Assembly (NCBI GenBank): GCA_022826195.1 | Contig: JAJDVI010000056.1 | Location: 1 to 64,000 of the forward strand | Length of the DNA stretch: 64,000 nucleotides | Reading direction: 5' to 3' | Source: Acidobacteriota bacterium | GTDB lineage: Bacteria > Acidobacteriota > Vicinamibacteria > Marinacidobacterales > Marinacidobacteraceae | In this document: piece after piece, positions 1-9,208 of the stretch | How positions within the stretch are numbered: the stretch's first letter is position 1 | How the letters are laid out: each line of letters starts with the position of its first letter | Translations under genes and position numbers: made by a program | The notes under the pieces: generated by a model | What the model saw: the letters and a program-made list of their open reading frames with translations, nothing else | What the model was told of the DNA's origin: nothing | The model's database searches: none

Positions 1-1
1 G

Positions 2-541
2 GCCGGCAACATGTACCCCGGCGGCGCCGGCGCGATCCTGCCGAACCGGATCACCTCCAAGCACAACATGCGCTACGTCCCCAGCATGGACGGCCTCGAC
101 ATGGTCCAGAAGATCCGGGATTACCTCGACGAGCAGGGCTATGAGGACGTCGAGATGACGATCATCGGCGACGTGCCGTGGTCGAAGTCCAGCTACGACA
201 ACCGGGCGGCGGATTCGCTGCTGCGCACCTACGACATCTTCGGCATCCGCTATCGGGACCCCATCGAGGGTGAGACCATCCTCGGCGGCTACTGGCCGGC
301 CTATCTCTTCAGCGGCCGGGACGGCGACTTCGCGGACGGAACCGACCTCTCGATGCCGATCGTGGGCGGGGCCGCCGGCCACGGCGGCGGCGCGCACGCG
401 GCCAACGAGTTCTGGGTGATCGAGGGCGCCGGCGAGGTCTACGGGATGGCCGGGGCCGAGAAGTCGATCGCGACCTTCGTCTACGCCTACGCCGGCCTGC
501 TTCCCGACGCCCCGGCCGAGACGGGGATGGACGAGGACTAG
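2..541 (+). CDS. M20-family metallopeptidase-like protein, C-terminal part (cut by left edge)
   Basis: The reading frame is open from the first bases of the window, so this is the 3' end of a longer gene. The 179 visible residues match the C-terminal third of the complete M20-like lipoprotein at 29358-31013 almost residue for residue. Shared stretches include KHNMRYVP, the run MTIIGDVPWSKS, YWPAYLFSGRDGDF and HGGGAHAANEFWVIEGAGE. The retained His in GGGAHAANE corresponds to the last metal ligand of the M20 fold. By analogy with the complete copy it is probably an exported lipoprotein, although its N-terminus is outside the window. It ends in a short acidic tail (GMDED) and is followed by a hairpin, so it is probably transcribed apart from the ABC genes downstream. 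Confidence 0.85.
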   Translation, partial: AGNMYPGGAGAILPNRITSKHNMRYVPSMDGLDMVQKIRDYLDEQGYEDVEMTIIGDVPWSKSSYDNRAADSLLRTYDIFGIRYRDPIEGETILGGYWPAYLFSGRDGDFADGTDLSMPIVGGAAGHGGGAHAANEFWVIEGAGEVYGMAGAEKSIATFVYAYAGLLPDAPAETGMDED

Positions 542-566
542 AGAGCTGCCGTCGCGTTCGTCCTGC

Positions 567-596
567 GGACCCGGCTCCCGGATGGGGGCCGGGTCC
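567..596 (+). terminator. Possible terminator hairpin after the M20-like gene
   Basis: Two perfect 9-base arms (ggacccggc at 567-575 and gccgggtcc at 588-596) enclose a 12-base loop, 26 bases after the stop codon of the M20-like gene. There is no U-run after the stem, so it may be a weak or factor-assisted terminator. Confidence 0.45.
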
Positions 597-657
597 GACG
601 CTTCGGGACCGCGACCAATCCCTGAGGCCCCAACCAACCACTCCGGAGGAACCGCCG

Positions 658-1369
<712 letters not shown>

Positions 1370-1377
<8 letters not shown>

Positions 1378-2911
1378 GCGAATTCCCCTGAACCGGCAGC
1401 AGATCCAGAGCCTGGTGCGCGAAATGCCGGCCGAGCGGCGCACGGCGCTCGAGACCGCTTTCCAGAGCCTTCGCCGCTATCCGCTCCGGACCGCCCTGAC
1501 GCTCCTCGGACTCGCGTTCGGGGTCGCCGCGCTGATGGCCACCATCGCCCTCGGGCGCGGAGCGCAGGGGGCGATCCGGGACCAGGTCCGTGCCGCGGGT
1601 CTCAACGTGATCGAGGTCACCGCCGGGAACTACCGGACCCGCGGGGAGCGGCCGATCGGGGGCGTCGAGGCGCCAGCCCGGCACGGGGCGGCGCTTCCGC
1701 CGGGCGCGCTCGAGCGGTTGCTCCGGAAGATCGAGCCGGTCGCGCTCGCGCACCCCGAGAACGACCCGATGGAAAAGCACGACCACCCGACGGCCGCGGA
1801 GCGGCTCGGGGACTCGGCCGCGGGTCTCGGCGCCGCCGCCACCCTGACGAGCGACGACGCGGAGGCGATCGCGTCGTTGCCGGGAGTGGCTCACGTCGCT
1901 TCGGGCATCCATGAGAGCGTCCGGGTGTTTGCCGGCGACCGCCGGTGGTTCACGCGGCTTCACGGGACCGACGTGGACCTCGTGGAGATCCGCCGCTCCT
2001 TCGCGATGCAGCACGGAAGGTTCTTCAGCGGCGGCGAACTGCGGCGTTCCTCCCAGGTGGTGGTGCTCGGGAGCGTCGCCCGGGACCAGCTCTTCGGCCA
2101 GAACGAGGACCCGGTCGGACGCGAGGTCACGATCTGGAACCAGGCGTTCGAGGTGGTCGGCGTCGTGGTGAGCACCAACTGGATGAATCCCGGCGCGCCC
2201 GGCGACGACGAGTTCGACGCGGTGTACACCCCCTTCACCACCGTCCACCGGCTGCTCAACGCCACGAACCTCAACTCCATCACCGTGACCGCGGCGTCGT
2301 CCGGACGGGTCACCGAGGTGTCGCGGAGCATCACCGACCTGCTCCGCGAGCGGCATGGGATCGGCGACACCCAGGCCGACGACTTCACCGTCACCACCCA
2401 GGCGTCGGAGGTGCTCGGCAAGGGGCTTCACCCGAAGGTGGCCGAAACCCTCGCCGGCAACATTCCGAACCTCGAGCGCACCACCCTCGCCCAGCTCGCC
2501 TCCACCCTCGAGCGGTCCAGCCGGACGATGTCGGCGTTGCTGCTCGCCATCGCGCTCGTCTCGCTGATCGTGGGCGCGATCGGCATCTCGAACGTCATGC
2601 TCCTCTCGGTCCGCGAGCGGATCCGTGAGATCGGGCTGCGGATGGCGGTCGGGGCGCAGACCGGGGACGTCGGCAACCAGTTCCTCACCGAATCGGTGCT
2701 GCTCGGCGCCGCGGGCGGCGTCCTCGGGGTCGTGATCGGGGCGGTCGCCGCCGTGGTGGTCGAGAGTTCGTTCGGGCTCGCGGTCGAGGTTTCGGCGGTC
2801 GCCGGCCTGATCTCGTTCGTGGTGGCGCTGCTGACCGGGGTCATCGCCGGGGTGAGTCCGGCGCGGCGGGCCGCGCGGCTCGATCCGATCGTCGCGCTCG
2901 GTTCGGAGTAG
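1370..2911 (+). CDS. MacB/FtsX-family ABC transporter permease
   Basis: Inner-membrane partner of the preceding ATPase; the GTG start lies inside its last codons. A first membrane helix (about residues 38-60) is followed by a large periplasmic domain and a C-terminal FtsX domain with three helices, beginning near SALLLAIALVSLIVGAIG and containing the conserved loop VRERIREIGLRMAVGA. At 513 residues it is longer than the roughly 400 usual for MacB-like permeases. The extra length is an insertion near residues 85-155 containing a His-rich patch (MEKHDHPTAAERLGD). FtsX-type permeases act by mechanotransmission on periplasmic clients rather than by moving substrate through the membrane. The particular client here is unknown. 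Confidence 0.9.
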
Positions 2912-2939
2912 CGGCGCTACGCCGCATCTCGCGGCGCGT

Positions 2940-3104
2940 TCAGTCCGGCCAGGCGATCACAGGGCGGGTAAGACTGGACGGGTCCGCCTTGACGAAGATG
3001 CGCTCCAGCCGCCACTGAACCCAGGTGTACGGTCCGGTCCCGAAGAGGAAGAAGATCAGGAAAACTACCGGGCGGGGGAGCCGGCGGACCCAGGTCAGGA
3101 CCAC
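2940..3104 (-). CDS. Possible small membrane protein (54 aa)
   Basis: A short reading frame lies directly downstream of the GWxTD gene, in the same frame after its stop codon. From a GTG at 3104 it encodes 54 residues with one hydrophobic helix (PVVFLIFFLFGTGPYTWVQW) flanked by basic residues, and it ends VIAWPD. A GGGGGGCGAG stretch upstream could act as a weak ribosome-binding site. The composition (Arg, Trp, aromatic helix) looks protein-like and unlike the antisense frames nearby. It is either a genuine small protein translated with the GWxTD gene or a detached C-terminal extension. I do not recognise a family. Confidence 0.35.
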   Translation of the reverse strand: MVLTWVRRLPRPVVFLIFFLFGTGPYTWVQWRLERIFVKADPSSLTRPVIAWPD

Positions 3105-3128
3105 GCCGTACTCGCCCCCCGAGCGGAT

Positions 3129-5327
3129 CTACCTCTCCCGTTCCGGGCGGGGCTGGGCGCCGCGTTCGGCCTCGGTAACCCGGGTCAGCGCCTCTTCAAC
3201 CTGCGGCTGCTCCGCATCCAGCGCCAGCGACCGCTGGAACACCTCCCGAGCGCCCTCGAAGTCGGAGACCTGGAAGCGGGCGAGTCCCAGCAGGTTGAGG
3301 CTCCGGGTGTCCGGGTTCTCGAGCAGGATGGCCCGCGCCAGCAGTTCCTCGGCCTCTTCGTAACGGGTCAGGTGGAAGTACGCCTCGCCGAGGACCCGGA
3401 GCAGGTCGTAGCGGTCCTGAACCTCCCGGTACACCGGCTCGAGCAGTTCCACGACCTTCGCCGGGTTTCCGGCCGCGATCTCGAGGCGCGCCAGGAGTTC
3501 CCGCGCGCGTCCCAGCCGGGGCGCCATCGCCACCGCCCGTTCGATGACCGGCCGGGCCTCCTCCGTCCGCTCGAGGGCCATCAACTGCTCGGCCAGCGCG
3601 AGGCTGGTGAAGCCGGGGTTCTCCGGGCCGAACGGAAGCATGGTGCCGTGGAAGCCCGCCTCGAGCAGGTCCCCGCGGGGAGACACCGAGAACTCCGCCC
3701 GGCGTGAAGACAGCGTGCCTCCGGCCCGGTCGAGCAGTTCCGCCTGGAGTTCGTAACGGCCCGCTCCGATGTCGAGGAGCGAGAAGTCGAGGGCCACGAG
3801 CCCGGTCGCCGCGTCCGGCTCCGCTGGCAGCTCGTCCGCGTAGATCACGTCACCGTCGCTCAGCGGTTCGCGGCTCACGATCCGGAAACGGACGGACGCC
3901 CCATCGGGCGCGCTCTCCGGCGCCACCGCGGCGACGAAGTTGTCGCCAACCGTGTACACCGCCTGCGGATTCGGGACCACGCCGGAGAAGCCGATGCGGA
4001 AGGGGCGGTACTGCGGCGGACCGGCTTCGATGCGCCGCCCCAGGACCAGATCGCTGAGGCGCGGGGTGCCGTCGCGGGGAGGCACGCTGACATCCGTTTC
4101 CACCAGGGTGTAGCTCTTCGCGCAGTCCTCTTCGTCCCGCGAGGCGCACGCCCGGTTCCGAAGCACGATCCGGATCGTGTGATCCCCCGGGATCAGGGGC
4201 AGCACCCCGGACCAGGAGAACGGGCGCTGCAGGGTCCCGCGGGCCTGTTCGTCGCTCAGCGAGACGAAGGACTCCTTCCGGAACTCGGTGACCACCTGTT
4301 CCGGGTCGTCACGGAGCACGGCTTCGACGGTGCCGATGAACGAGGTGTCGTAGCTGCCGCGATCCTCGTTGCGGATGAACGCGGTGTACTGGGCGTCGAC
4401 CTGGACTATCCAGTGCAGGAAGGAGGCGTTCTCGGGGCCGGGAAGGACCGCCACCGCCCCGTGCCCGGGAACGTAGGTGAACAGGTAGTCGGCCTCGATC
4501 GCGCCGCGTTCGAAGTCGAGCCGGTCGGCGTAGCTGTCGTCGAGCCCCCGGAACGGCACCTCGTGGATGTCCCCGAGCAACGACAGCGAGCCGAACGGCA
4601 CCGCCTGGAAGCGGGTGATGTCCTGTTCGTCGGTGCGGAAGGACATGGCCGCGTTCGCGATCTCGGGATCGAACTCGTAGAGGATTTCGTAGGCGCGCTC
4701 CACCTCGTCCCGGAAATCGCGCCGCTCCGGCTGGTAGCCGGTCAGCAGCGCCGTCGGTCCGTCCGAGATGGGGTCGTAGAGCTGCAGTTCCCCGACGCCG
4801 TGGCGCCTCCAGAAGAGGAGATAGAAGAAGGCGGGAAGCCCGAACCGCTTCAACTCGGAGTTGTTGTAGAACCAGAGCTCGGTCGGGTAGATCTCGTCGC
4901 GGGCCTCGTAGTTCTGGATGGAACGGGGCGCCCCGAGCAGGATGTAGTAGCGGCCGCGGTCGGTCTGCCAACCCTCGCGGAAGGTCGAGCGGCCGAACCA
5001 GTTGTTCACGTAGTCGAGCCGTTCGTAGTGCTCGATCCGGAACTCGTTCTCCGGCGTGGAAGGGTTGTGGTCCCGTTTGCGCCAGAACGCGTCCCTGAAC
5101 GCGTTGCGCTGCGTTTCCGAGGTCAGGTTCAGGAACACCCGCTTCTCGCGATCGGTGATGAGGTAGGGCACCTCTTCCTCGAACCAGACGCGCCACGGCT
5201 CCGGGAGAGCGGCGATCCTTTCCTCTTCGCTGAGTTCTTCCTGCGCGCCCGCAAGCCCAACCCCGAAAACTCCTGAAACAAGGAGCGCCGCGCACAGCAG
5301 CCGCGCCCCGCGCAATCTCGACTTCAT
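3129..5327 (-). CDS. Secreted GWxTD-domain protein with C-terminal TPR repeats
   Basis: This 732-residue protein has a Sec signal peptide (residues 1-28, ending AGA) and then the family hallmark GWQTD at residues 119-123, in the context DRGRYYILLGAP. The GWxTD domain is known mainly from Acidobacteriota and relatives and has no firmly established biochemical role. The middle of the protein is beta-rich. The last 150 or so residues contain TPR-like helical pairs, for example RYDLLRVLGEAYFHLTRYEEAEELL. The ATG at 5327 was chosen because it opens the signal peptide; the frame stays open upstream, but that part is antisense to the TPR gene. It is divergent from the TPR/CRTAC1 pair, with 126 bp between the starts, suggesting a shared control region and related envelope function. 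Confidence 0.85.
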   Translation of the reverse strand: MKSRLRGARLLCAALLVSGVFGVGLAGAQEELSEEERIAALPEPWRVWFEEEVPYLITDREKRVFLNLTSETQRNAFRDAFWRKRDHNPSTPENEFRIEHYERLDYVNNWFGRSTFREGWQTDRGRYYILLGAPRSIQNYEARDEIYPTELWFYNNSELKRFGLPAFFYLLFWRRHGVGELQLYDPISDGPTALLTGYQPERRDFRDEVERAYEILYEFDPEIANAAMSFRTDEQDITRFQAVPFGSLSLLGDIHEVPFRGLDDSYADRLDFERGAIEADYLFTYVPGHGAVAVLPGPENASFLHWIVQVDAQYTAFIRNEDRGSYDTSFIGTVEAVLRDDPEQVVTEFRKESFVSLSDEQARGTLQRPFSWSGVLPLIPGDHTIRIVLRNRACASRDEEDCAKSYTLVETDVSVPPRDGTPRLSDLVLGRRIEAGPPQYRPFRIGFSGVVPNPQAVYTVGDNFVAAVAPESAPDGASVRFRIVSREPLSDGDVIYADELPAEPDAATGLVALDFSLLDIGAGRYELQAELLDRAGGTLSSRRAEFSVSPRGDLLEAGFHGTMLPFGPENPGFTSLALAEQLMALERTEEARPVIERAVAMAPRLGRARELLARLEIAAGNPAKVVELLEPVYREVQDRYDLLRVLGEAYFHLTRYEEAEELLARAILLENPDTRSLNLLGLARFQVSDFEGAREVFQRSLALDAEQPQVEEALTRVTEAERGAQPRPERER

Positions 5328-5453
5328 GGCCCGGATGATGGTAGTCCCCGCGGTACCGGCGCGCAAAGCGCGGGCGGTCAGCCCGGGGAAACGCCGGTAG
5401 CGGTTCCCTCGCCGGTCCCCTCCTGAATCTTGCGATACTCCGTTCCGCAGACG

Positions 5454-6971
5454 ATGAGGCTGTTCTCCCACCGCGCGGGCCACGTGCTGGCCCTGCTCGC
5501 CGCCGTTTCGGCCGCGGGGGCAGCGCAACCGAACCCGGTCGAGACCGCCCGGCAACTGGTCGAGGAGGGTCGGATCGAGGACGCCATTCCCTACCTCGAG
5601 CGGGCGCGGAGCGCCGATCCCACGAATCCGCAGGCGCTCTGGATGCTTGCGGTGGCCCGCTTGCGGCTCGGCGATTTCCCGGAGGCCGCGAACCTCGCCG
5701 AGGAGTTCGGCCGGCTGGTTCCGGAGAACATGACGGGACCGCTGCTCCGCGCGGCCGCGCTGACCGCCCTCGGGCGGCTTCCCGAGGCCGAGGCCGCCCT
5801 CCGCGAAGCCCTGGCGCTGGATCCCCGGCACCCCGAGGCACGCCGGGACCTGGCCGTCCTCCTCGGCAGGAGGGGAGAACGGGGGGAAGCGATCCGAAGG
5901 TTGGAGGAACTTCGGAGCGAGTATCCGGGGCGTCCCGAGGTCCTGGCGCCGCTCGGGGTGCTGTTCGTGCAGGAGGGCCGCACCCCGGAGGGCCTCGCGG
6001 CGCTGCAACAGGCCGCGCAGGCGGATCCCGATTCCTGGGAGGCCCGTCACCACCTGGGGGCGCTCTACTCCGAGTTCGGACAGTTCGCGATCGCCGCTCC
6101 CCACCTGGAAGCCGCACTGGCGCTCCAGCCTGGCAATCCCGGCACGCTGTTCGAGATCTGCCTGCTGCGTTCGCGCGAGGAGCGGCTGGAGGAAGCCCGG
6201 GAGGCGTGCGCCGAGGCCGCCCGGGCGGCCCCGGACAGCCCCGAAGCGCAGTTTGCGAACGGCGACGTACTCCACTACCTCCAGCAGGAGGAGGAAGCGG
6301 AGCGGGCCTACCGGGAGGCGATCCGGCTGGACCCGCACCACTCCCGGGCCCGGTTCCGGCTCGGCCTGCTGCTCCACGAGGCCGGCCGCAGCGCCGAGGC
6401 GATCCCGGTGCTGACGCCGGCGGTCGAGGAGGCAGGCGCGTCGCCGGACCCGGAGCAGCTCGCGGGCGGTCTGACGACGCTCGGACAGGCCCTGGCGGCC
6501 GTGGACGATGCGGGCGGAGCCGCCCGGCGGCTGGAAGCGGCCATCGCGGCCGCCCCCACCCTGCCCGAACCCCACCTCCACCTCGGGAACCTGCTGGTCC
6601 GCAGCGGCGATCCCGACCAGGCGGAGAAGGGCCGCGGACACCTCGAGCGATTCGCCGAACTCAGGCAGTTCTCCGATCGGACGAACGAACTGAAGGCGAT
6701 GGTCAACGCGAACCCGGGGGCCCGCGAGCCCAAGATGGCGCTGATCGCGCATCTGATCGTCGGCGGGGCGCCCGGACTCGCGGTCGAAGAGTCCGGCCGG
6801 CTGCTGACCCTGGCTGCCGCGGAACCCGTGCACCACCTGCTTTACGCCGAGTCGCTGGCCGCGAGCGGCCGGCCGGAGGAGGCGCTCGGGGTACTCGAAG
6901 CCGCGCTTTCCGACTGGCCGGACCACGCCGAACTCCTCGAAGCGGCGACCCGCCTCGGCCGAAACCGGTGA
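5454..6971 (+). CDS. Secreted tetratricopeptide-repeat protein
   Basis: This 505-residue protein has an N-terminal signal peptide (MRLFSHRAGHVLALLAAVSAAGAA). It is then composed almost wholly of TPR units, such as ARQLVEEGRIEDAIPYLERA, NGDVLHYLQQEEEAERAYRE and LLVRSGDPDQAEKG. TPR arrays are protein-binding scaffolds. The ATG at 5454 was preferred to a TTG at 5430 because it begins the signal peptide directly. The stop overlaps the GTG start of the CRTAC1-like gene (GTGA at 6968-6971), so the two are translationally coupled and probably work together outside the cytoplasm. Confidence 0.85.
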   Translation: MRLFSHRAGHVLALLAAVSAAGAAQPNPVETARQLVEEGRIEDAIPYLERARSADPTNPQALWMLAVARLRLGDFPEAANLAEEFGRLVPENMTGPLLRAAALTALGRLPEAEAALREALALDPRHPEARRDLAVLLGRRGERGEAIRRLEELRSEYPGRPEVLAPLGVLFVQEGRTPEGLAALQQAAQADPDSWEARHHLGALYSEFGQFAIAAPHLEAALALQPGNPGTLFEICLLRSREERLEEAREACAEAARAAPDSPEAQFANGDVLHYLQQEEEAERAYREAIRLDPHHSRARFRLGLLLHEAGRSAEAIPVLTPAVEEAGASPDPEQLAGGLTTLGQALAAVDDAGGAARRLEAAIAAAPTLPEPHLHLGNLLVRSGDPDQAEKGRGHLERFAELRQFSDRTNELKAMVNANPGAREPKMALIAHLIVGGAPGLAVEESGRLLTLAAAEPVHHLLYAESLAASGRPEEALGVLEAALSDWPDHAELLEAATRLGRNR

Positions 6972-8668
6972 GTCTGGGAGGACGCCGCGTCCGGCGGGAG
7001 ATCCCCGCCGCGCTCGCGATCCCCTTTCTCCTGTGGGGGTCGCCCGGGTCCGGCGCCACCGGCGGCCAGATCCGTCTCGAGGAGGTGACCGGAGCCAGCG
7101 GAATCGATTACCGGAACGTGAGCGGAGAGCCGGAAAAGCGGTTCATCGTGTCTTCCCTCGGGGCGGGCGCCGGCCTCCTCGACTATGACCAGGACGGCGA
7201 CCTGGACCTCTATCTCGTCAACGGCGCCCCGCTGGAAGACCGGATCCCCGGCCCCGGACTGCCGAACCGGCTCTTCCGGAACGAAGGGGGATTCCGGTTC
7301 ACCGACCAGACCGAGGCCGCGGGCGTCGGCGACCGCGGCTGGGGGTACGGAGTCGCGGCGGCGGATGTCGACAGCGACGGCTTCCCGGACCTCTACGTCA
7401 CGAATCTCGGGGAGAACGTCCTCTATCGGAACCGGGGGGATGGCACGTTCGACCGGGTGCCGGACGCCGGTGGGGCGCAGCACCCGGGGTTTTCCGCCTC
7501 CGCCGCCTTTCTCGACGCGGAGAACGACGGCGACCTCGACCTGGTGGTGCTGGGCTACACCGCCGACTCCATCGAGTCCCTCCCGCTCCCGGGCGCCGGG
7601 GCGAGCTGCGTCTGGTTCGGGCTGCCGGTCTTCTGCGGCCCCTCGGGGCTGATTCCGGCGGAGGACGGGTTCTTCCGCAACCGGGGAGACGGGACGTTCG
7701 AGGACTTCACCGCGGGATCGGGGATTGGAGCCGCCGAGGCCGGATACGGCCTGGGAGTGGTGGCGGGAGACCTGGACGGGGATGGGGATACCGACCTCTA
7801 CGTCGCGAACGACTCCGTGCCGAACCACCTTTTCGTGAACGACGGCCAGGGGAGGTTCGCTGAACAGGCGCTCCTCGCCGGTACCGCCTACAACACGGAC
7901 GGCCTCGCCCAGGCGGGCATGGGAGTGGACGCCGGCGACTTCGACGAGGACGGCCAGCTCGACCTCTTCGTGACGAACTTCTCCCACGACACGAACACCG
8001 CCTACCGGAACGCGGGGGACGGTTTCTTCGAGGACAGCACCACCCGGAACGAGCTACGAATGCCGGGCTGGTTCTACCTGGGCTGGGGGACCCGGTTCAT
8101 CGATCTGGACGCCGACGGCTGGCTCGATCTCTTCGTCGCCAACGGGCACGTGTACCCGGACGCCGAGGCCGCCGGAAGCGGCACGCGCTATCTGATGAAG
8201 AACCAGGTCTTCCGGAACGGGGGCGGCGGGACGTTTCTCGAAGAAGAGTGGGGTGGGCCGGAGCGCTCCAGCCGGGGGGTGGCCTTCGGGGACCTCGACG
8301 GCGACGCGCTGCCCGACCTGGTGGTGGTGAACATCGACGAGGAGGCGGCGCTGTTCCGGAACGCGAGCCAGGGCCGCGGGGCCACGCTGCAGCTCGTGGG
8401 AACCCGGGCGCCGCGCGACGGGACCGGGGCCCGCGTGGCGTTTTCCACCGCGGATGGGGTGCGCCGGATGCGCGAAGCGCACCGGAGCGGGAGTTTCCTC
8501 TCGTCGAACGATCCGCGGGTGCATCTCGGGGCCGCCGGGGGAGACACGATCCTGAACGTGGTCGTCCGGTGGCCAGGGGGTGAGGAGGAGAGTCTCGGCG
8601 ATCTCACGGCCGACGGCCGGGTGATCGCGGTCCGCGAGGGCGCCGGAGCAGTGACGCGGTTCCCCTAG
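6968..8668 (+). CDS. CRTAC1-like secreted FG-GAP/VCBS-repeat protein with ASPIC/UnbV C-terminus
   Basis: This 566-residue protein begins with a basic region and hydrophobic export signal (AALAIPFLLWGS). It then has several calcium-binding beta-propeller repeats with the DxDxDGxxDL pattern (DYDQDGDLDLYLVN, DVDSDGFPDLYVTN, DLDGDGDTDLYVAN, DFDEDGQLDLFVTN, DLDGDALPDLVVVN). The last 100 or so residues form an ASPIC/UnbV-type domain ending in VVRWPGGEEESLGDL. Such proteins are exported and are thought to mediate calcium-dependent surface interactions. The GTG start overlaps the stop of the TPR gene. TPR plus CRTAC1 pairs recur in Acidobacteriota, but their exact function is not established. Confidence 0.88.
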   Translation: MSLGGRRVRREIPAALAIPFLLWGSPGSGATGGQIRLEEVTGASGIDYRNVSGEPEKRFIVSSLGAGAGLLDYDQDGDLDLYLVNGAPLEDRIPGPGLPNRLFRNEGGFRFTDQTEAAGVGDRGWGYGVAAADVDSDGFPDLYVTNLGENVLYRNRGDGTFDRVPDAGGAQHPGFSASAAFLDAENDGDLDLVVLGYTADSIESLPLPGAGASCVWFGLPVFCGPSGLIPAEDGFFRNRGDGTFEDFTAGSGIGAAEAGYGLGVVAGDLDGDGDTDLYVANDSVPNHLFVNDGQGRFAEQALLAGTAYNTDGLAQAGMGVDAGDFDEDGQLDLFVTNFSHDTNTAYRNAGDGFFEDSTTRNELRMPGWFYLGWGTRFIDLDADGWLDLFVANGHVYPDAEAAGSGTRYLMKNQVFRNGGGGTFLEEEWGGPERSSRGVAFGDLDGDALPDLVVVNIDEEAALFRNASQGRGATLQLVGTRAPRDGTGARVAFSTADGVRRMREAHRSGSFLSSNDPRVHLGAAGGDTILNVVVRWPGGEEESLGDLTADGRVIAVREGAGAVTRFP

Positions 8669-8672
8669 CCTG

Positions 8673-8688
8673 CCGTCCGCCGGGACGG
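8673..8688 (+). terminator. Possible terminator hairpin after the CRTAC1-like gene
   Basis: CCGTCC and GGACGG pair around a GCCG tetraloop immediately after the stop codon at 8668. There is no U-tract, so termination strength is uncertain. Confidence 0.35.
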
Positions 8689-8752
8689 TGGCGCGGCCAA
8701 CCGCGTAGCCGAGAGCGCTCGTGGCGAAACGGAGCGATACCGCCTGTTCAGC

Positions 8753-8788
8753 TCATGCGGTCCGCAAGCAGTCGATGACGACCCTCAT
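8753..8788 (-). pseudogene. Remnant N-terminus of a PIN-domain toxin
   Basis: The ATG at 8788 overlaps the antitoxin stop as ATGA, the normal layout of an antitoxin-toxin pair. The frame reads MRVVIDCLRTA and stops after 11 codons. PIN-family toxins commonly begin MRVVIDTN, with that Asp as the first acidic metal ligand, so the sequence matches up to the Asp and then diverges. Nothing further resembling a PIN domain is visible before the CRTAC1-like gene 84 bp away. The toxin appears to have been deleted, leaving the antitoxin alone. Confidence 0.5.
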
Positions 8789-9078
8789 GCTCCGCCGCTG
8801 CGCCGTTCCCGGCGAGCGGCTGCGATGTCGGCGATGGCATCGGCCATGACCTCATCCTCGCTCCGTCCCTCGCCTTCCGGGGCGGACTCGATCCGCGCCA
8901 GCAGTGTGGCGATCCGGTCGGCGGCCGCGGTGCGGTCCACCACCTCCTTGGGCCGGAGGAAAATCCCGTCGGCGAGGACGGTGCCCTCCATGATGTCGCC
9001 TTCGTGAAGCCTGAGACCTCGACGGAGCTTCGCAGGGATCGTTACCTGGAACTTCGGTTTCACGGTGACCAGTGGCAT
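8785..9078 (-). CDS. AbrB/MazE-type antitoxin (SpoVT-AbrB domain)
   Basis: This 97-residue protein begins with a swapped-hairpin AbrB DNA-binding domain: TVKPKFQVTIPAKLRRGLRLHEGDIMEG (residues 5-32, given here as consecutive motifs VTVKPKFQVTIPAKL and RRGLRLHEGD). The rest is a charged helical tail that would wrap a partner toxin. The ATG at 9078 was chosen because it starts immediately before the domain. These antitoxins usually repress their own operon and neutralise a PIN RNase encoded next to them. Here only the first codons of such a toxin survive downstream. A palindrome at 9102-9111 in front of the gene is a candidate operator. Confidence 0.82.
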   Translation of the reverse strand: MPLVTVKPKFQVTIPAKLRRGLRLHEGDIMEGTVLADGIFLRPKEVVDRTAAADRIATLLARIESAPEGEGRSEDEVMADAIADIAAARRERRSGGA

Positions 9079-9101
9079 GAGAATCCTCAAACAGAGGGAG
9101 T

Positions 9102-9111
9102 TGGAATTCCA
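9102..9111. promoter_or_regulatory. Candidate operator palindrome upstream of the AbrB-type antitoxin
   Basis: The perfect 10-base palindrome TGGAATTCCA sits 24 bp before the antitoxin start, in a short AT-rich patch (GGTTACAAATTATGG on the minus strand) that stands out from the high-GC surroundings. AbrB-type antitoxins autoregulate at palindromes in this position. Confidence 0.35.
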
Positions 9112-9208
9112 TAATTTGTAACCACTTGACGGGTCGTAGTGCAACGCGGGGAGATCTCGGCACAGTCGCAGCGACGGCATCGCAGTGGGCCGACGCCCGG
9201 AAGAGGCA

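Noticed and set aside
2912-2926. GCGGCG-CTA-CGCCGC hairpin after the MacB-like permease as a terminator
   Set aside because: Loop of three and no U-tract, in sequence where short GC palindromes are common; too weak to list.
5328-6926. Upstream extension of the GWxTD frame
   Set aside because: It is antisense to the TPR gene, and a clean signal peptide begins at 5327.
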